Origin: Tannerella sp.
Lineage (GTDB): Bacteria; Bacteroidota; Bacteroidia; Bacteroidales; Tannerellaceae
NCBI GenBank assembly: GCA_031285565.1
Contig: JAITVY010000062.1
Coordinates: forward strand, 1-63,970
Reading direction: 5' to 3'
DNA length: 63,970 nt
This document shows positions 34,539 to 43,433 of the stretch, in pieces. A program made the translations under genes and the position numbers. Below the pieces are notes generated by a model. The model saw nothing but the letters and a program-made list of their open reading frames with translations. It had not been told where the DNA came from and did no database searches. Every line of letters starts with the position of its first letter. Positions within the stretch are counted from its first letter, which is position 1.

Positions 34539-35945
34539 ATGCGTACTTCAGCTCTTCAATATCTTTATCTTCAGAAGCCAATAAGTTCCATTATACTTAT
34601 TTGTCTCTTATCTGTTATTCCATGGATTTTAAATGGTGTATACACCGCTGAAGATATTAAAAATACAGAAGTGGCGACTACTATTTTGGAATCGGGCAAC
34701 TGGGTACTGCCGGAAATGAATTCAGGAAAGACGGTTATTCAGCCCCCTATGTTACATTGGTTAATTGCTATATGCTCTTTGCCACAGGGCCATGTGTCTG
34801 TTTTTTCTACGCATATACCTTCGGCGGTGGCGTATGTCGTGTTGATGGTTTTTGTGTTGCTTTTTTTTGGAAGGCATATACGCTTCCAGGAAACTTTTAT
34901 TACGACTTTACTTTTGATTACTAGTCTCGAAGTACATTGGGCGGGAATAACACTGGGGGGAAATATAATATATACGGCATTTGTCGTAATCGGACTTTTT
35001 AAAATGTTTCGATGGGAAAATAAACTAGAACTAAAAGGTTTGCCGATTATCATACCGATTATGTTAAGTGGAGCGATTTTAACAAAAGGGTTTGCAGGAA
35101 TTGTTTATCCGTTGCTCATTTTTGGTTTTTATTTGTTTTTCCTGCATAAATATTCCTTATTTAAAATCCTGAAGGTCCTTTTTTATGTAGGTCTGACTTC
35201 TCTTTTTGTCCCAACAATATGGTATGTTGAGGGTTGGCGGCAGGGAGGAGCTGAATTTCTCCAACTTTCTTTGCTGGAAGATATACGAAGTTTAATCAAT
35301 GTTGAAGATTTCAGAAAATTATTCTCTCCTATTATTGGATTTTTACCATGGACACTGTTACTTTTCTGCTCTTTATTCGGATTGAATAAAAACGATTTTA
35401 TATCGACAAGTCTGATTGAAAAAGATGAAGAAGAAATACACACACGAAGGAAAATAAAATTATTTAGTAGTATTGCTGCCATTGCTTTTGTTTTTCTGAC
35501 ATTTCTTTCCGGAAAAAGTAGCTTCTCCGATTTTTTGCCTGCATATCCGTTCATAGCTGTATTTATGGCGATGTATGTTATTTATTTAACTGAAAATAAG
35601 TCGTATGTGATCCGTATATTTGCAGGGATTCTTTCAACTATTGTCTGCCTCACTATTGTTGTTATCGTCTTAATGTTAACTAATCTGATTGATTTTACAC
35701 ATTTGGTTTCTTCTTACTTTCCCGGATCTGATTTAGAAGCCATAAAGTTACTGGAAAATGCTGTTTCATTTAAGAACTTAATGTTTATTATACTATTTGT
35801 ATTAATGCTGATTTCATTGATTACGACATGTTATCAAATGATGAAGAAGATTAATCTCAAAATTTTGTATGCAACGATATTTTTGATATTCTGCAGTTAT
35901 CTTTTTATAGATGGTATAATAATGGGTAATATGTTGCATCTATAA
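34539..35945 (+). CDS. ArnT/PMT-like membrane glycosyltransferase
   Basis: 468 aa with about ten hydrophobic segments. The N-terminal loop (ILNGVYTAEDIKNTEVATTILESG: key DIKN and E of the first periplasmic loop, then PPMLHWLIA) matches the GT-C dolichyl-phosphate-mannose or ArnT family, where the acidic residue in that loop is catalytic. These enzymes transfer sugars from polyprenyl-phosphate donors at the periplasmic face of the inner membrane. The acceptor is unknown. No partners are seen nearby. Confidence 0.82.
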   Translation: MRTSALQYLYLQKPISSIILICLLSVIPWILNGVYTAEDIKNTEVATTILESGNWVLPEMNSGKTVIQPPMLHWLIAICSLPQGHVSVFSTHIPSAVAYVVLMVFVLLFFGRHIRFQETFITTLLLITSLEVHWAGITLGGNIIYTAFVVIGLFKMFRWENKLELKGLPIIIPIMLSGAILTKGFAGIVYPLLIFGFYLFFLHKYSLFKILKVLFYVGLTSLFVPTIWYVEGWRQGGAEFLQLSLLEDIRSLINVEDFRKLFSPIIGFLPWTLLLFCSLFGLNKNDFISTSLIEKDEEEIHTRRKIKLFSSIAAIAFVFLTFLSGKSSFSDFLPAYPFIAVFMAMYVIYLTENKSYVIRIFAGILSTIVCLTIVVIVLMLTNLIDFTHLVSSYFPGSDLEAIKLLENAVSFKNLMFIILFVLMLISLITTCYQMMKKINLKILYATIFLIFCSYLFIDGIIMGNMLHL

Positions 35946-36024
35946 TACATTTATTCCCGGAATCCATTGATTTTGAAGGAGACCGGGAATAAAATTGATT
36001 GTGAAATCAGGAATTTCATACAGC

Positions 36025-37192
36025 TTAATTTCTAAGCTTTTCAATATCTTCGGCCTTTTTCGCAATCTTTTTTCCCAATAAACGTGCGCCTGTTTCGGTG
36101 ATTAAATAATCTTCTTCATTTCGAATGCCGCCAAATCCCTTGTATTCTTCCACCTTATCATAATTGATAAAATTAGCAAATTTCTATTCACTTTTCCATT
36201 GGTCAATCAGTTCAGGTATAAAATAGATGCCCGGTTCAATGGTATGAACAAATCCCGGTTCCAATTTTCTGGCAAGTCGTAAAGATTTTCTGCCGAACTG
36301 AGTGCTTTTAGGTTGCCCATCATATCCGACATATATTTCACCTAAATTTTCCATATCATGAACATCCAGTTCCATCATATGTCCGAGGCCGTGAGGATAG
36401 AATAAAGCATGAGCACCTTCATTGACAGCTTCGATTGCATCACCATGCATCAAGCCTAAATCTTTTAATCCTTCCACAATAATTTGTGCTGAAATATCAT
36501 ATACTTCTTCAAAATGAATACCCGGGTGTAATGCTGCAACGGAAGCTTCGTGACAAGCAAACTGAATATCGTATATTTCACGTTGACGAGGTGTGAACGT
36601 CGAATCAGCCGGGATTGTGGAGGACATATCGCCTGCGTATCCCATTTCAGTCTCTGCTCCGGCATCTAACAGAAACAAATCTCCCTTTTTAATTATATTA
36701 CCATGGTAGTGGTTATGTAAAGTCTGACCGTTTATTGTGGCAATTGTCGGAAAAGAAACCCTGTAATTATGTGCATTTGCAACAGCTTCTATGGCTGCTG
36801 AGACCTCACATTCGCGCATCCCCGGACGTACCATCCGGATAGCAGTCAGGTGCATGTCAGCGGTTACGATACAAGCTTTATCTATTTCTGCAATCTCTTC
36901 TTCCGTTTTATAGTTTCGGAGATTTATAACCCCTTTTATAAATCCCATAGAAGGTTGTTCTTTTCCCGGTTGGATGGTTAGCAAAGACCATAATTTGATT
37001 TGATGCTCCGGGCGATAAGTCGGCAAATGACAATCCGAAAAAGTATAAAAATGTAGAGTCCTGTCTGAAAGGATAAGTGTTGTCTGTATAATTGCAACCT
37101 GATTCTTCATTACCTAAAAAAAGCAACAAACCGGAGCCGATTGCCTTTTTTAAGTTTGCCCGTCGTTAGATATAAGTTTCTTTACTAAACAT
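36025..37192 (-). pseudogene. Decayed Xaa-Pro aminopeptidase (M24)
   Basis: Reading leftward from ATG at 37190-37192, the frame gives MFSKETYI, then a TAA at codon 9 (37166-37168). It continues as RRANLKK and the family N-terminal domain to FFGLS near 37050. There the frame shifts, and roughly 90 residues of the usual N-terminal domain are missing. The catalytic M24 half is intact (36187 to about 37000), with the metal residues in LLDAGAE, YAGDMSSTIP, HGLGHMMELDVHD and TIEPGIYF. A TAG at 36184-36186 then interrupts the frame 53 codons before the old stop (TAA at 36025-36027). Three separate lesions make loss of function likely. A TACCTTTG promoter box remains at 37222-37229 (minus strand). 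Confidence 0.88.
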
Positions 37193-37241
37193 ATATATGT
37201 ATTTTTTTAATTTGATCTAAGCAAAGGTATTATTTTTTTGT

Positions 37242-37249
37242 TATTTTTG
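37242..37249 (+). promoter_or_regulatory. Possible promoter -7 box for the methyltransferase-like gene
   Basis: TATTTTTG, a TAnnTTTG match 49 nt before the start codon of the next gene. It lies in a T-rich stretch, so chance is possible. Confidence 0.4.
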
Positions 37250-37297
37250 TAGGATTATCATTTGCTTTGTTGAGCATATAATTTTTTAGATTATAAA

Positions 37298-39931
37298 ATG
37301 TCAGAAATACAATCAATTAATATACATAAACCAACAAAACCTTCTATAGATAAGGAATTTATAGAACTATCATATTATTCTTCTTTTCTCCAACAAATCG
37401 GATTAAAAGAAATTGAGAATAGTGAGCAGTATTTGTTGAGTCACCGGGATGGGAAAAATTGGACCCCTCAGATAGAAGATATAGCCAATGTGATGCAACA
37501 GTTGCAGCAGCAAGAGCATTTATCATCAAAAGAAATGCTGTCTATGCTGTCTTTTGTGCTTGAAAAATTAGATCGTCCCAAGGGTATCCCCCAGTATGTC
37601 GGATCATATATGTGTCGTTCGGCTATTACGCGGACGGTTTTGCAACGATTTAATGAAACAATCGGAGTGAACTGTACCAGTCTAACGGAACTATCATATA
37701 AAATAAGTGATAATATTGCGGAAGCAAACGAGACTTTTAATACGCTTCGGTTGTGTGACCCGGCAATGAGTTCCGGCTATTTTTTAATAACGCTATTGAA
37801 TGAGTTTATTGCTATAAAGTCACAACTGGGCATTCTGGCTGATATGGAAGGTAATCCTTTGTTTCAGTATAAAGTTTCCGTAAAAGATAATGAACTGGTT
37901 ATATTTGATAAGAAGCAGTTTACAATTCATACATTCGATTCGTCGTGTCCCGAAAGCGAAAGGATCCAGAAAGCTTTACAACATGAAAAGCAATTAATAA
38001 TCGAAAATTGTTTATTTGGAGTAGATATTGATCCTACTGCAGTTACAATTTGTCGATTACGTCTGTGGTTGGAAGTCTTGAAGCATACTTGCTGGAAAGA
38101 TAACGATCCGTTGGTTTTACCGCTTCTAGACTGTAATGTTCGTTGTGGTGATGCCTTGGTTAGCCGTTTTTCTTTACAGGAAGATTTAAGAAATGTATTT
38201 AAACGTATCGGTTATACTCCTGTTGATTATAAAAATCTTGCGATAGAATGCAAAAAAGCTCAAACCAATGAGGAGAGAAATGCGTTGCGGGAGTTGATCG
38301 ATGTGATTAAAAAGAAAATCCAACAGGAGATTACATGGGATGACCGGAACAATGAAGATATGCTGAAATGGCAACGTGAATTGGAAGCACTAAAAGCGCC
38401 CAGTCTTTTTGAAATGGATGAAGCAGAAGCAAAAATCTTCAAGTCGAAATTGCTGGATGCTCAAACAATGGTTAATAAGTATAAGCAAAAAATTGAAGAT
38501 ATAAAGAGTAATCCTATTTTTGAAAAAGCGATTGAATGGCGGTATGAGTTTCCTGAATTATTAAATACTGGTGGCGACTTTACCGGATTTGATTTTGTTA
38601 TAGGAAATCCACCGGATACTCAAAGTCAGATTATGGGTGACACTACGGATATTTTTAAGCAAATGAATTATCGTGCTTATAAACGTACCGGAGATGTTTC
38701 AAGTTTGTTTTATGAATTAGGAAATAAGATTTTACGACCTGAGTATTTTTTATCTTATATAAACTCTAATAGCTGGATGAAATCCGTTTCGGCCAGTAAA
38801 ATGCGTCAGTACCTGATGGAGGATACGAATCCTTTATTGATGATTGAGTTTTGTCAAACGGTGGAGATCGATAATGATTTGGCGGATAAAGGTATCATCC
38901 TTTTGCAAAAGGCACGTAACCTCTATCGGATGATGAGTTGCCAGATAAAGGAAGATTTTGAACCGACGCGGGTGACTTTAGACGATTATTTACTCCAACA
39001 TGCCACACTTGTTCCTGTGGAGACCAATATTAATGGCTCTGATAATTTAATTACGTCGTTTGCTATACTTTCAGATACGGAAAAACAAATCAAAGGAAAA
39101 ATTGAACATACGGGAATTCCACTTGAATCCTGGGATATTCAAATGTTTACCGGAATAAAAACGGGATATAATGATGCTTTCATAGTCGATAGCAAAACAA
39201 AAGATGAATTTGTACTGGCGGATTATAAAAATACGGATATTATCAAGCCATTACTTCTTGGGAAGGATATTCATCGGTATGCACCCGAACAGTCCGATCG
39301 TTGGTTGTTGTACTTGCCCTGGCATTTTCCATTGCTTTATGACAGATCCATTAATTCTGCTTCTGAAAGGGCGGAAATGCGTTTCCGGCAGCAATATCCG
39401 GTAATACATGACCATCTGTTGAAGTATAAAGATCAGTTGGTTGCTCGTGATCAGGAAGTGGGCGTTTCATATGAATGGTATGCTTTGCAGCGTTATGGCG
39501 GAAGCAACGAATGGGATGATTTTACTTTACAAAAAATTGTTTGGAAACGAGAGGCGCCAACTTCGAGCTTTTGTTTGGATTACAGAGGTTGTGCAATAAT
39601 GGATTCCATGTGTTTTATAACAGGCCAGCATTTGAAATATCTGCTTGGTGTTTTAAATTCAAAACTGGGTTGTTATATGTTGCGTGACTCACCCCGTTTG
39701 CCAAATGGTGATATACAGATAAGCATACTGACACTGGACGCTTTAAAAATCCCTGTTCCCAATATTAAGGTTGAGTCGGACGTGATTTCATTGGTAAACA
39801 GGCGTACTACAGATATTCATCAGAGTGAATATGAAGAACTAGATCGAAAAATAGATCAACATATATATGATATGTATGGATTAAATGATGAAGAGAGGGC
39901 TTTTATTGAGGCAAATATTTCTTATACTTAA
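37298..39931 (+). CDS. Type IIG/Eco57I-like DNA methyltransferase homologue with altered motifs
   Basis: 877 aa resembling adenine-N6 methyltransferases of the Eco57I/TaqI group. It has motif I (DPAMSSGYFL, about 152-161, where DPAxGSG is usual), the VDIDPTAVTICRLRLWLE block near 246-263 and a motif IV region reading VIGNPPD (about 434-440), where the catalytic NPPY or NPPF is expected. A coiled, charged segment lies at about 320-400. The C-terminal part resembles the target-recognition domain (GIKTGYNDAFIV, KPLLLGKDI, DSMCFI, LGVLNSKL). No nuclease domain or restriction partner is adjacent. The altered motifs suggest reduced or lost methylation activity. Confidence 0.78.
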   Translation: MSEIQSINIHKPTKPSIDKEFIELSYYSSFLQQIGLKEIENSEQYLLSHRDGKNWTPQIEDIANVMQQLQQQEHLSSKEMLSMLSFVLEKLDRPKGIPQYVGSYMCRSAITRTVLQRFNETIGVNCTSLTELSYKISDNIAEANETFNTLRLCDPAMSSGYFLITLLNEFIAIKSQLGILADMEGNPLFQYKVSVKDNELVIFDKKQFTIHTFDSSCPESERIQKALQHEKQLIIENCLFGVDIDPTAVTICRLRLWLEVLKHTCWKDNDPLVLPLLDCNVRCGDALVSRFSLQEDLRNVFKRIGYTPVDYKNLAIECKKAQTNEERNALRELIDVIKKKIQQEITWDDRNNEDMLKWQRELEALKAPSLFEMDEAEAKIFKSKLLDAQTMVNKYKQKIEDIKSNPIFEKAIEWRYEFPELLNTGGDFTGFDFVIGNPPDTQSQIMGDTTDIFKQMNYRAYKRTGDVSSLFYELGNKILRPEYFLSYINSNSWMKSVSASKMRQYLMEDTNPLLMIEFCQTVEIDNDLADKGIILLQKARNLYRMMSCQIKEDFEPTRVTLDDYLLQHATLVPVETNINGSDNLITSFAILSDTEKQIKGKIEHTGIPLESWDIQMFTGIKTGYNDAFIVDSKTKDEFVLADYKNTDIIKPLLLGKDIHRYAPEQSDRWLLYLPWHFPLLYDRSINSASERAEMRFRQQYPVIHDHLLKYKDQLVARDQEVGVSYEWYALQRYGGSNEWDDFTLQKIVWKREAPTSSFCLDYRGCAIMDSMCFITGQHLKYLLGVLNSKLGCYMLRDSPRLPNGDIQISILTLDALKIPVPNIKVESDVISLVNRRTTDIHQSEYEELDRKIDQHIYDMYGLNDEERAFIEANISYT

Positions 39932-39954
39932 TATTAACTAATTTATATGTGACC

Positions 39955-41370
39955 ATGGTAACACGTAGAAACTTTTTGAAAACAGCCACGATTGCGTCTG
40001 CCGGATTTGCAGTCGGTGGATTGGATTTGAACGCTGCAAACTATCGGCAGGTTGTGGGAGCAAATGGTAAAGTAAACCTTGCATGTGTGGGCATCGGATT
40101 TAGAGGTGCTGAAATTATCAAGGAATTCGAAAAAACGGGTTTAGCGAATGTTGTAGCTTTATGCGACATTGATATGGGTGCTAAACATACACAGGAGATC
40201 ATTTCGATGTTCCCCAAAGCAAAACAGTTTAAGGACTTCCGTGTCATGTTTGACAGGGCTGGGAATGAATTTGAAGCTGTTTGTGCCGGTATTCCAGACT
40301 TTGCACATTTTCCGGTTGTAATGCATGCAATGAAAGAAGGCAAGCATATTTATGTGGAGAAACCGCTTTGTCGTACATTCTTGGAAGCTGAATTAATGAT
40401 TCAGGCTGCGAAGAAGTATCCGAAAGTCGTTACACAAATGGGTAATCAAGGACATTCGGAAGCCAATTATTTTCAGTTTAAAGCCTGGAAAGATGCCGGG
40501 ATTATTAAAGATGTGACGGAAGTGACTGCCCATATGAACTCGCCCCGTCGTTGGCATACTTGGGATTCCCGTATATTTAAATATCCGGATCCTCAGGAAA
40601 TGCCTCCCGGTATAGATTGGGATACATGGAATATGGCAGTTCAGTATCACGAATTTAATGAAAAATATCATTATGGTAACTGGCGTTGCTGGTATGACCT
40701 GGGGATGGGAGCTTTAGGTGACTGGGGTGCACATATTATTGATACGATTCATGAGTTTCTGGAACTGGGACTTCCGTACGAAGTAAATCCGGTGATGTTG
40801 AAAGAACACAATGACTATTTCTTCCCGATGTCGTCGACTATTCAATTCCGCTTTGCTGCACGGAAAAATATGCCGGCAATGGATATTAACTGGTATGATG
40901 GTTTGGATAATGTTCCACCGGTACCTGCAGGATACGGAACATCCGATATTGATCCGAATATACCGACAGTAGCAGGTGGGAAAATACAGCCTTCGAAATT
41001 AAATCCGGGTAAGATTATTTACAGTAAAGAATTAACATTCAAGGGCGGTTCGCACGGAAGCACGTTATCCATTATTCCGGAAGAAAAAGCAAAAGAAATG
41101 GAATCAAAACTGCCGGAAGTACCGCAGTCAACTTCTAATCATTTCGCAAACTTTTTACTGGCATGTTTAGGAAAAGAAAAAACACGTTCTCCGTTTGAAA
41201 TTTCTGGTCCGCTAAGTCAGGTGTTCTGCTTGGGAGTAATGGCACAGCGTTTGAATCAGAAACTGGAATTCGATACGAAGACTAAACAGATTACAAATAA
41301 TCCTTTTGCAAATGGAATGTTGGCGGGCACACCGCCTCGTACCGGCTGGGAAGATTACTTTAAAGTCTAA
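39955..41370 (+). CDS. Gfo/Idh/MocA-family oxidoreductase with Tat signal
   Basis: 471 aa from ATG at 39955 (a GTG lies two codons upstream). A twin-arginine signal (TRRNFLKTATIASAGFAVGG) directs the folded protein across the inner membrane. The Rossmann start is LACVGIGFRGAEI, followed by ALCDIDM, GIPDFAHFPVVMHAMKEGKHIYVEKPL (EKP is the family hallmark), and the GDWGAHIID block near residue 260. Such exported NAD(P)-dependent enzymes usually act on sugars or glycosides, including redox-dependent hydrolysis. The exact substrate cannot be told. Confidence 0.92.
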   Translation: MVTRRNFLKTATIASAGFAVGGLDLNAANYRQVVGANGKVNLACVGIGFRGAEIIKEFEKTGLANVVALCDIDMGAKHTQEIISMFPKAKQFKDFRVMFDRAGNEFEAVCAGIPDFAHFPVVMHAMKEGKHIYVEKPLCRTFLEAELMIQAAKKYPKVVTQMGNQGHSEANYFQFKAWKDAGIIKDVTEVTAHMNSPRRWHTWDSRIFKYPDPQEMPPGIDWDTWNMAVQYHEFNEKYHYGNWRCWYDLGMGALGDWGAHIIDTIHEFLELGLPYEVNPVMLKEHNDYFFPMSSTIQFRFAARKNMPAMDINWYDGLDNVPPVPAGYGTSDIDPNIPTVAGGKIQPSKLNPGKIIYSKELTFKGGSHGSTLSIIPEEKAKEMESKLPEVPQSTSNHFANFLLACLGKEKTRSPFEISGPLSQVFCLGVMAQRLNQKLEFDTKTKQITNNPFANGMLAGTPPRTGWEDYFKV

Positions 41371-41380
41371 TTTACTAAAT

Positions 41381-41409
41381 AAAAAAGAGCTTTTTAAAAG
41401 CTCTTTTTT
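41381..41409. terminator. Bidirectional terminator between convergent genes
   Basis: AAAAAAGAGCTTTT/AAAAGCTCTTTTTT with a 1-nt centre (41381-41394 and 41396-41409). T-runs on both strands serve the oxidoreductase gene and the convergent ABC gene, whose stop codon it touches. Confidence 0.85.
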
Positions 41410-42832
41410 ATTTATGTTTTGTTAATTCAAAACGTTTGGTTACGCAGTTTGGTAATTCGTGTAGATAGTGCGTTACATAGATCAGTGTTTTGTTTTCGCG
41501 CATACAAAAATGTTCAATAATGTTTGAAACACGTTGTTTATTCGATATATCCAATCCATGTAAAGGCTCATCCAGGATAATCAAATCCGGATCTTTCACA
41601 AAGGCGCGCGCTAATAAGATCAAACGCTGTTCTCCTGATGATAATGATAAAAAAGAACGCTCCTTTAGTTGTTCAATACCAAAAACTGACATCCATCTGA
41701 TAGCTGTGTACTGTTGTGCAGCATCGCATTTACGAGACAATCCAATTGAGTCGAAGAATCCGGAACATACAATGTCTAATGCCGGAACATTCTCCATATA
41801 ATACAAATGTATTTCAGGTGAGACGTAGCCGATCCTTTTTTTTATATCCCAAATGCTTTCACCCGTACCCCGTTTACGATCAAACAGATATATCTTCTGG
41901 GCATAAGCCTGCGGATTATCCGCATATATGAGACTTAATAATAATGATTTTCCACTACCGTTGGGACCACATAAGGCCCACTTCTCTCCGTTTTTAATGA
42001 TCCAGTCAACATCTTTGAGAATGGTTCGTGAACCGTATTTAACAGAGACTTTATCCATGCAAACTGTCGTTTGATGCAAGGAAGCTTCGTTTGGTTGAGG
42101 TTGTTGTAATTGTTTATTAGGTGCAGGAAATAGTTCTCTTTGTAAAACTTTATCTTTACGGAAAAGTTCGGATGTAATCGGATCATAACATTTGCGGTCA
42201 ATAACCGGCAATACATGTGTAATCATTTCGGGTATATCATCCGGGTTGGATAAAAGTAAAATAACCTGCAGATTTTTTAGCTTAACCACTTGTTCCAGCA
42301 TATCCATCAGGATACCACGTGATTCCGCATCCAGACCAATAAACGGATTGTCAAGAATAAGTAGTTTAGGATCGGAAAGGAGTGTACGGATAATCAGGAA
42401 TTTTCGTAGTTCGCCACTGGATAAATGGATAATTTTCTTTTGTAAATGTTCTTTTATATTGAAAATCGTTTGAATCTCTTCAAACAATACATCGGATGTG
42501 TTTGTCAGTAAACTTTCAACAGTAGGTAACTCATCCGTTTCAGTGGCATGCCATCGTTGCTGATAATATGTATTTCTTTGATCTGCTAATGTATGTATGT
42601 CTTTGAAAGCAATGCTTTTTACTATTTCATGTGTTTTGCCTTCAATGCCGAATTTTATTTCGCCTTCTTTTAATGCATAACGTCTTTGTAATAAATCTGC
42701 AAGGATTGTTTTTCCACTTCCGTTCGGACCGATCACAGCCCATTGTTCTCCTATGCCGATTTGCCACTGGATGGGCTCCTGGAAACGAATTTCCGGTATG
42801 CGGGGTATGGCTTGCTCAATTGAAACGATCAT
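41408..42832 (-). CDS. ModF/PhrA-like protein with two ABC ATPase domains
   Basis: 474 aa. Two full nucleotide-binding domains: the first with GPNGSGKT, LSSGELRKF and LLILDNPFIGLD (Asn for the catalytic Glu), the second with GPNGSGKS, LSSGEQRLIL and LIILDEPLHGLD (catalytic Glu present). The arrangement and length match ModF, a soluble tandem ATPase sometimes linked with molybdate transport. No permease is nearby. The Asp-Asn change suggests the first site is weak or non-hydrolysing. Confidence 0.85.
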   Translation of the reverse strand: MIVSIEQAIPRIPEIRFQEPIQWQIGIGEQWAVIGPNGSGKTILADLLQRRYALKEGEIKFGIEGKTHEIVKSIAFKDIHTLADQRNTYYQQRWHATETDELPTVESLLTNTSDVLFEEIQTIFNIKEHLQKKIIHLSSGELRKFLIIRTLLSDPKLLILDNPFIGLDAESRGILMDMLEQVVKLKNLQVILLLSNPDDIPEMITHVLPVIDRKCYDPITSELFRKDKVLQRELFPAPNKQLQQPQPNEASLHQTTVCMDKVSVKYGSRTILKDVDWIIKNGEKWALCGPNGSGKSLLLSLIYADNPQAYAQKIYLFDRKRGTGESIWDIKKRIGYVSPEIHLYYMENVPALDIVCSGFFDSIGLSRKCDAAQQYTAIRWMSVFGIEQLKERSFLSLSSGEQRLILLARAFVKDPDLIILDEPLHGLDISNKQRVSNIIEHFCMRENKTLIYVTHYLHELPNCVTKRFELTKHK

Positions 42833-42836
42833 TTAA

Positions 42837-42857
42837 ACAGTTGAAAATTGAAAATGA
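42837..42857. repeat. Short AATTGAAA/ATTGAAAATG repeats
   Basis: Tandem GTTGAAAATTGAAAATG just upstream of the ModF-like gene. The same pattern recurs at 43380-43415 on the other side of dgkA. Confidence 0.5.
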
Positions 42858-42876
42858 ATGATTATTGATATATGAG

Positions 42877-43254
42877 TTAAAAACAAGCTATTATTTTAGG
42901 CACAAAGATAATAAGCCCTATAATTACAGCTGCTATTGCAATAATTAATACGCCGCCTGCTGCAAAATCCTTAACTTGTTTAATACTTTTGTTATATTCG
43001 GGAGAGACTTTATCTGATAACGTTTCAATTGATGTATTGAATATTTCGGCTGCAAGGACACTACTTATCGAGATGACAATTGCAATCCACTCGAAAGCCG
43101 AAAGTCGGAAATAAAATCCTGCAACAATAACACAACAAGCAACCAGTGTATGTACCTTTGCATTTTGCTCCCTGATAATCATCCGGTGTATGCCATGCAG
43201 TGCATAACCAAAACTTTTAAATAAACGTTTGATTGAAAATCCTTTTTTCACCAT
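42877..43254 (-). CDS. dgkA: Diacylglycerol/undecaprenol kinase (DgkA family)
   Basis: 125 aa with three membrane helices. The catalytic signature is AAEIFNTSIETLSD (E and N-xx-E) in the middle, followed by KDFAAGGVLI. It phosphorylates diacylglycerol or undecaprenol in the inner membrane, recycling lipid carriers. It has a consensus promoter directly upstream, part of which lies in a dispersed repeat element. Confidence 0.94.
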   Translation of the reverse strand: MVKKGFSIKRLFKSFGYALHGIHRMIIREQNAKVHTLVACCVIVAGFYFRLSAFEWIAIVISISSVLAAEIFNTSIETLSDKVSPEYNKSIKQVKDFAAGGVLIIAIAAVIIGLIIFVPKIIACF

Positions 43255-43284
43255 TATTTATATTGATGCTATTTTTTTAGAATG

Positions 43285-43316
43285 CAAAGATAGTGAAAGC
43301 CGAATGCAGAAGCAAA
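43285..43316 (-). promoter_or_regulatory. Consensus promoter of dgkA
   Basis: On the minus strand, TTTG (43313-43316), exactly 20 nt, then TATCTTTG (43285-43292): a full Bacteroidota consensus. Transcription would start near 43279, about 25 nt before the dgkA ATG. The -33 TTTG is part of the palindrome CAAACTTGTTTG of the repeat at 43299-43338. Confidence 0.75.
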
Positions 43317-43338
43317 CTTGTTTGATTATGCTGAGGCA
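43299..43338. repeat. Dispersed palindromic element, copy 2 (dgkA promoter)
   Basis: Shares gaatgcagaag on the left and attatgctgag on the right with the copy at 12099-12142, around the palindrome CAAACTTGTTTG (43313-43324). Here it contributes the -33 box of the dgkA promoter. A second minus-strand TATCTTTG box lies beyond it at 43363-43370. Confidence 0.6.
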
Positions 43339-43379
43339 CCTCCTATCTTCGATTTACAGGAACAAAGATAAGTTATAAA

Positions 43380-43418
43380 TAATTGAAAATGGAGAGTTGA
43401 AAATTGAAAATGAATTTA
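43380..43418. repeat. Short AATTGAAAATG repeats
   Basis: Imperfect tandem copies (AATTGAAAATGG, AGTTGAAAATTG, AAAATGAA) upstream of dgkA and just past the end of the regulator gene. Same family as 42837-42857. Confidence 0.5.
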
Positions 43419-43433
43419 AATAATGGAGTATTA

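Noticed and set aside
36025..37192. Stop-codon recoding (TAA/TAG read as sense) to explain interrupted genes
   Set aside because: Both TAA and TAG occur as normal terminators throughout the window, and the aminopeptidase also has a deletion and frameshift, so decay or sequence error is simpler.
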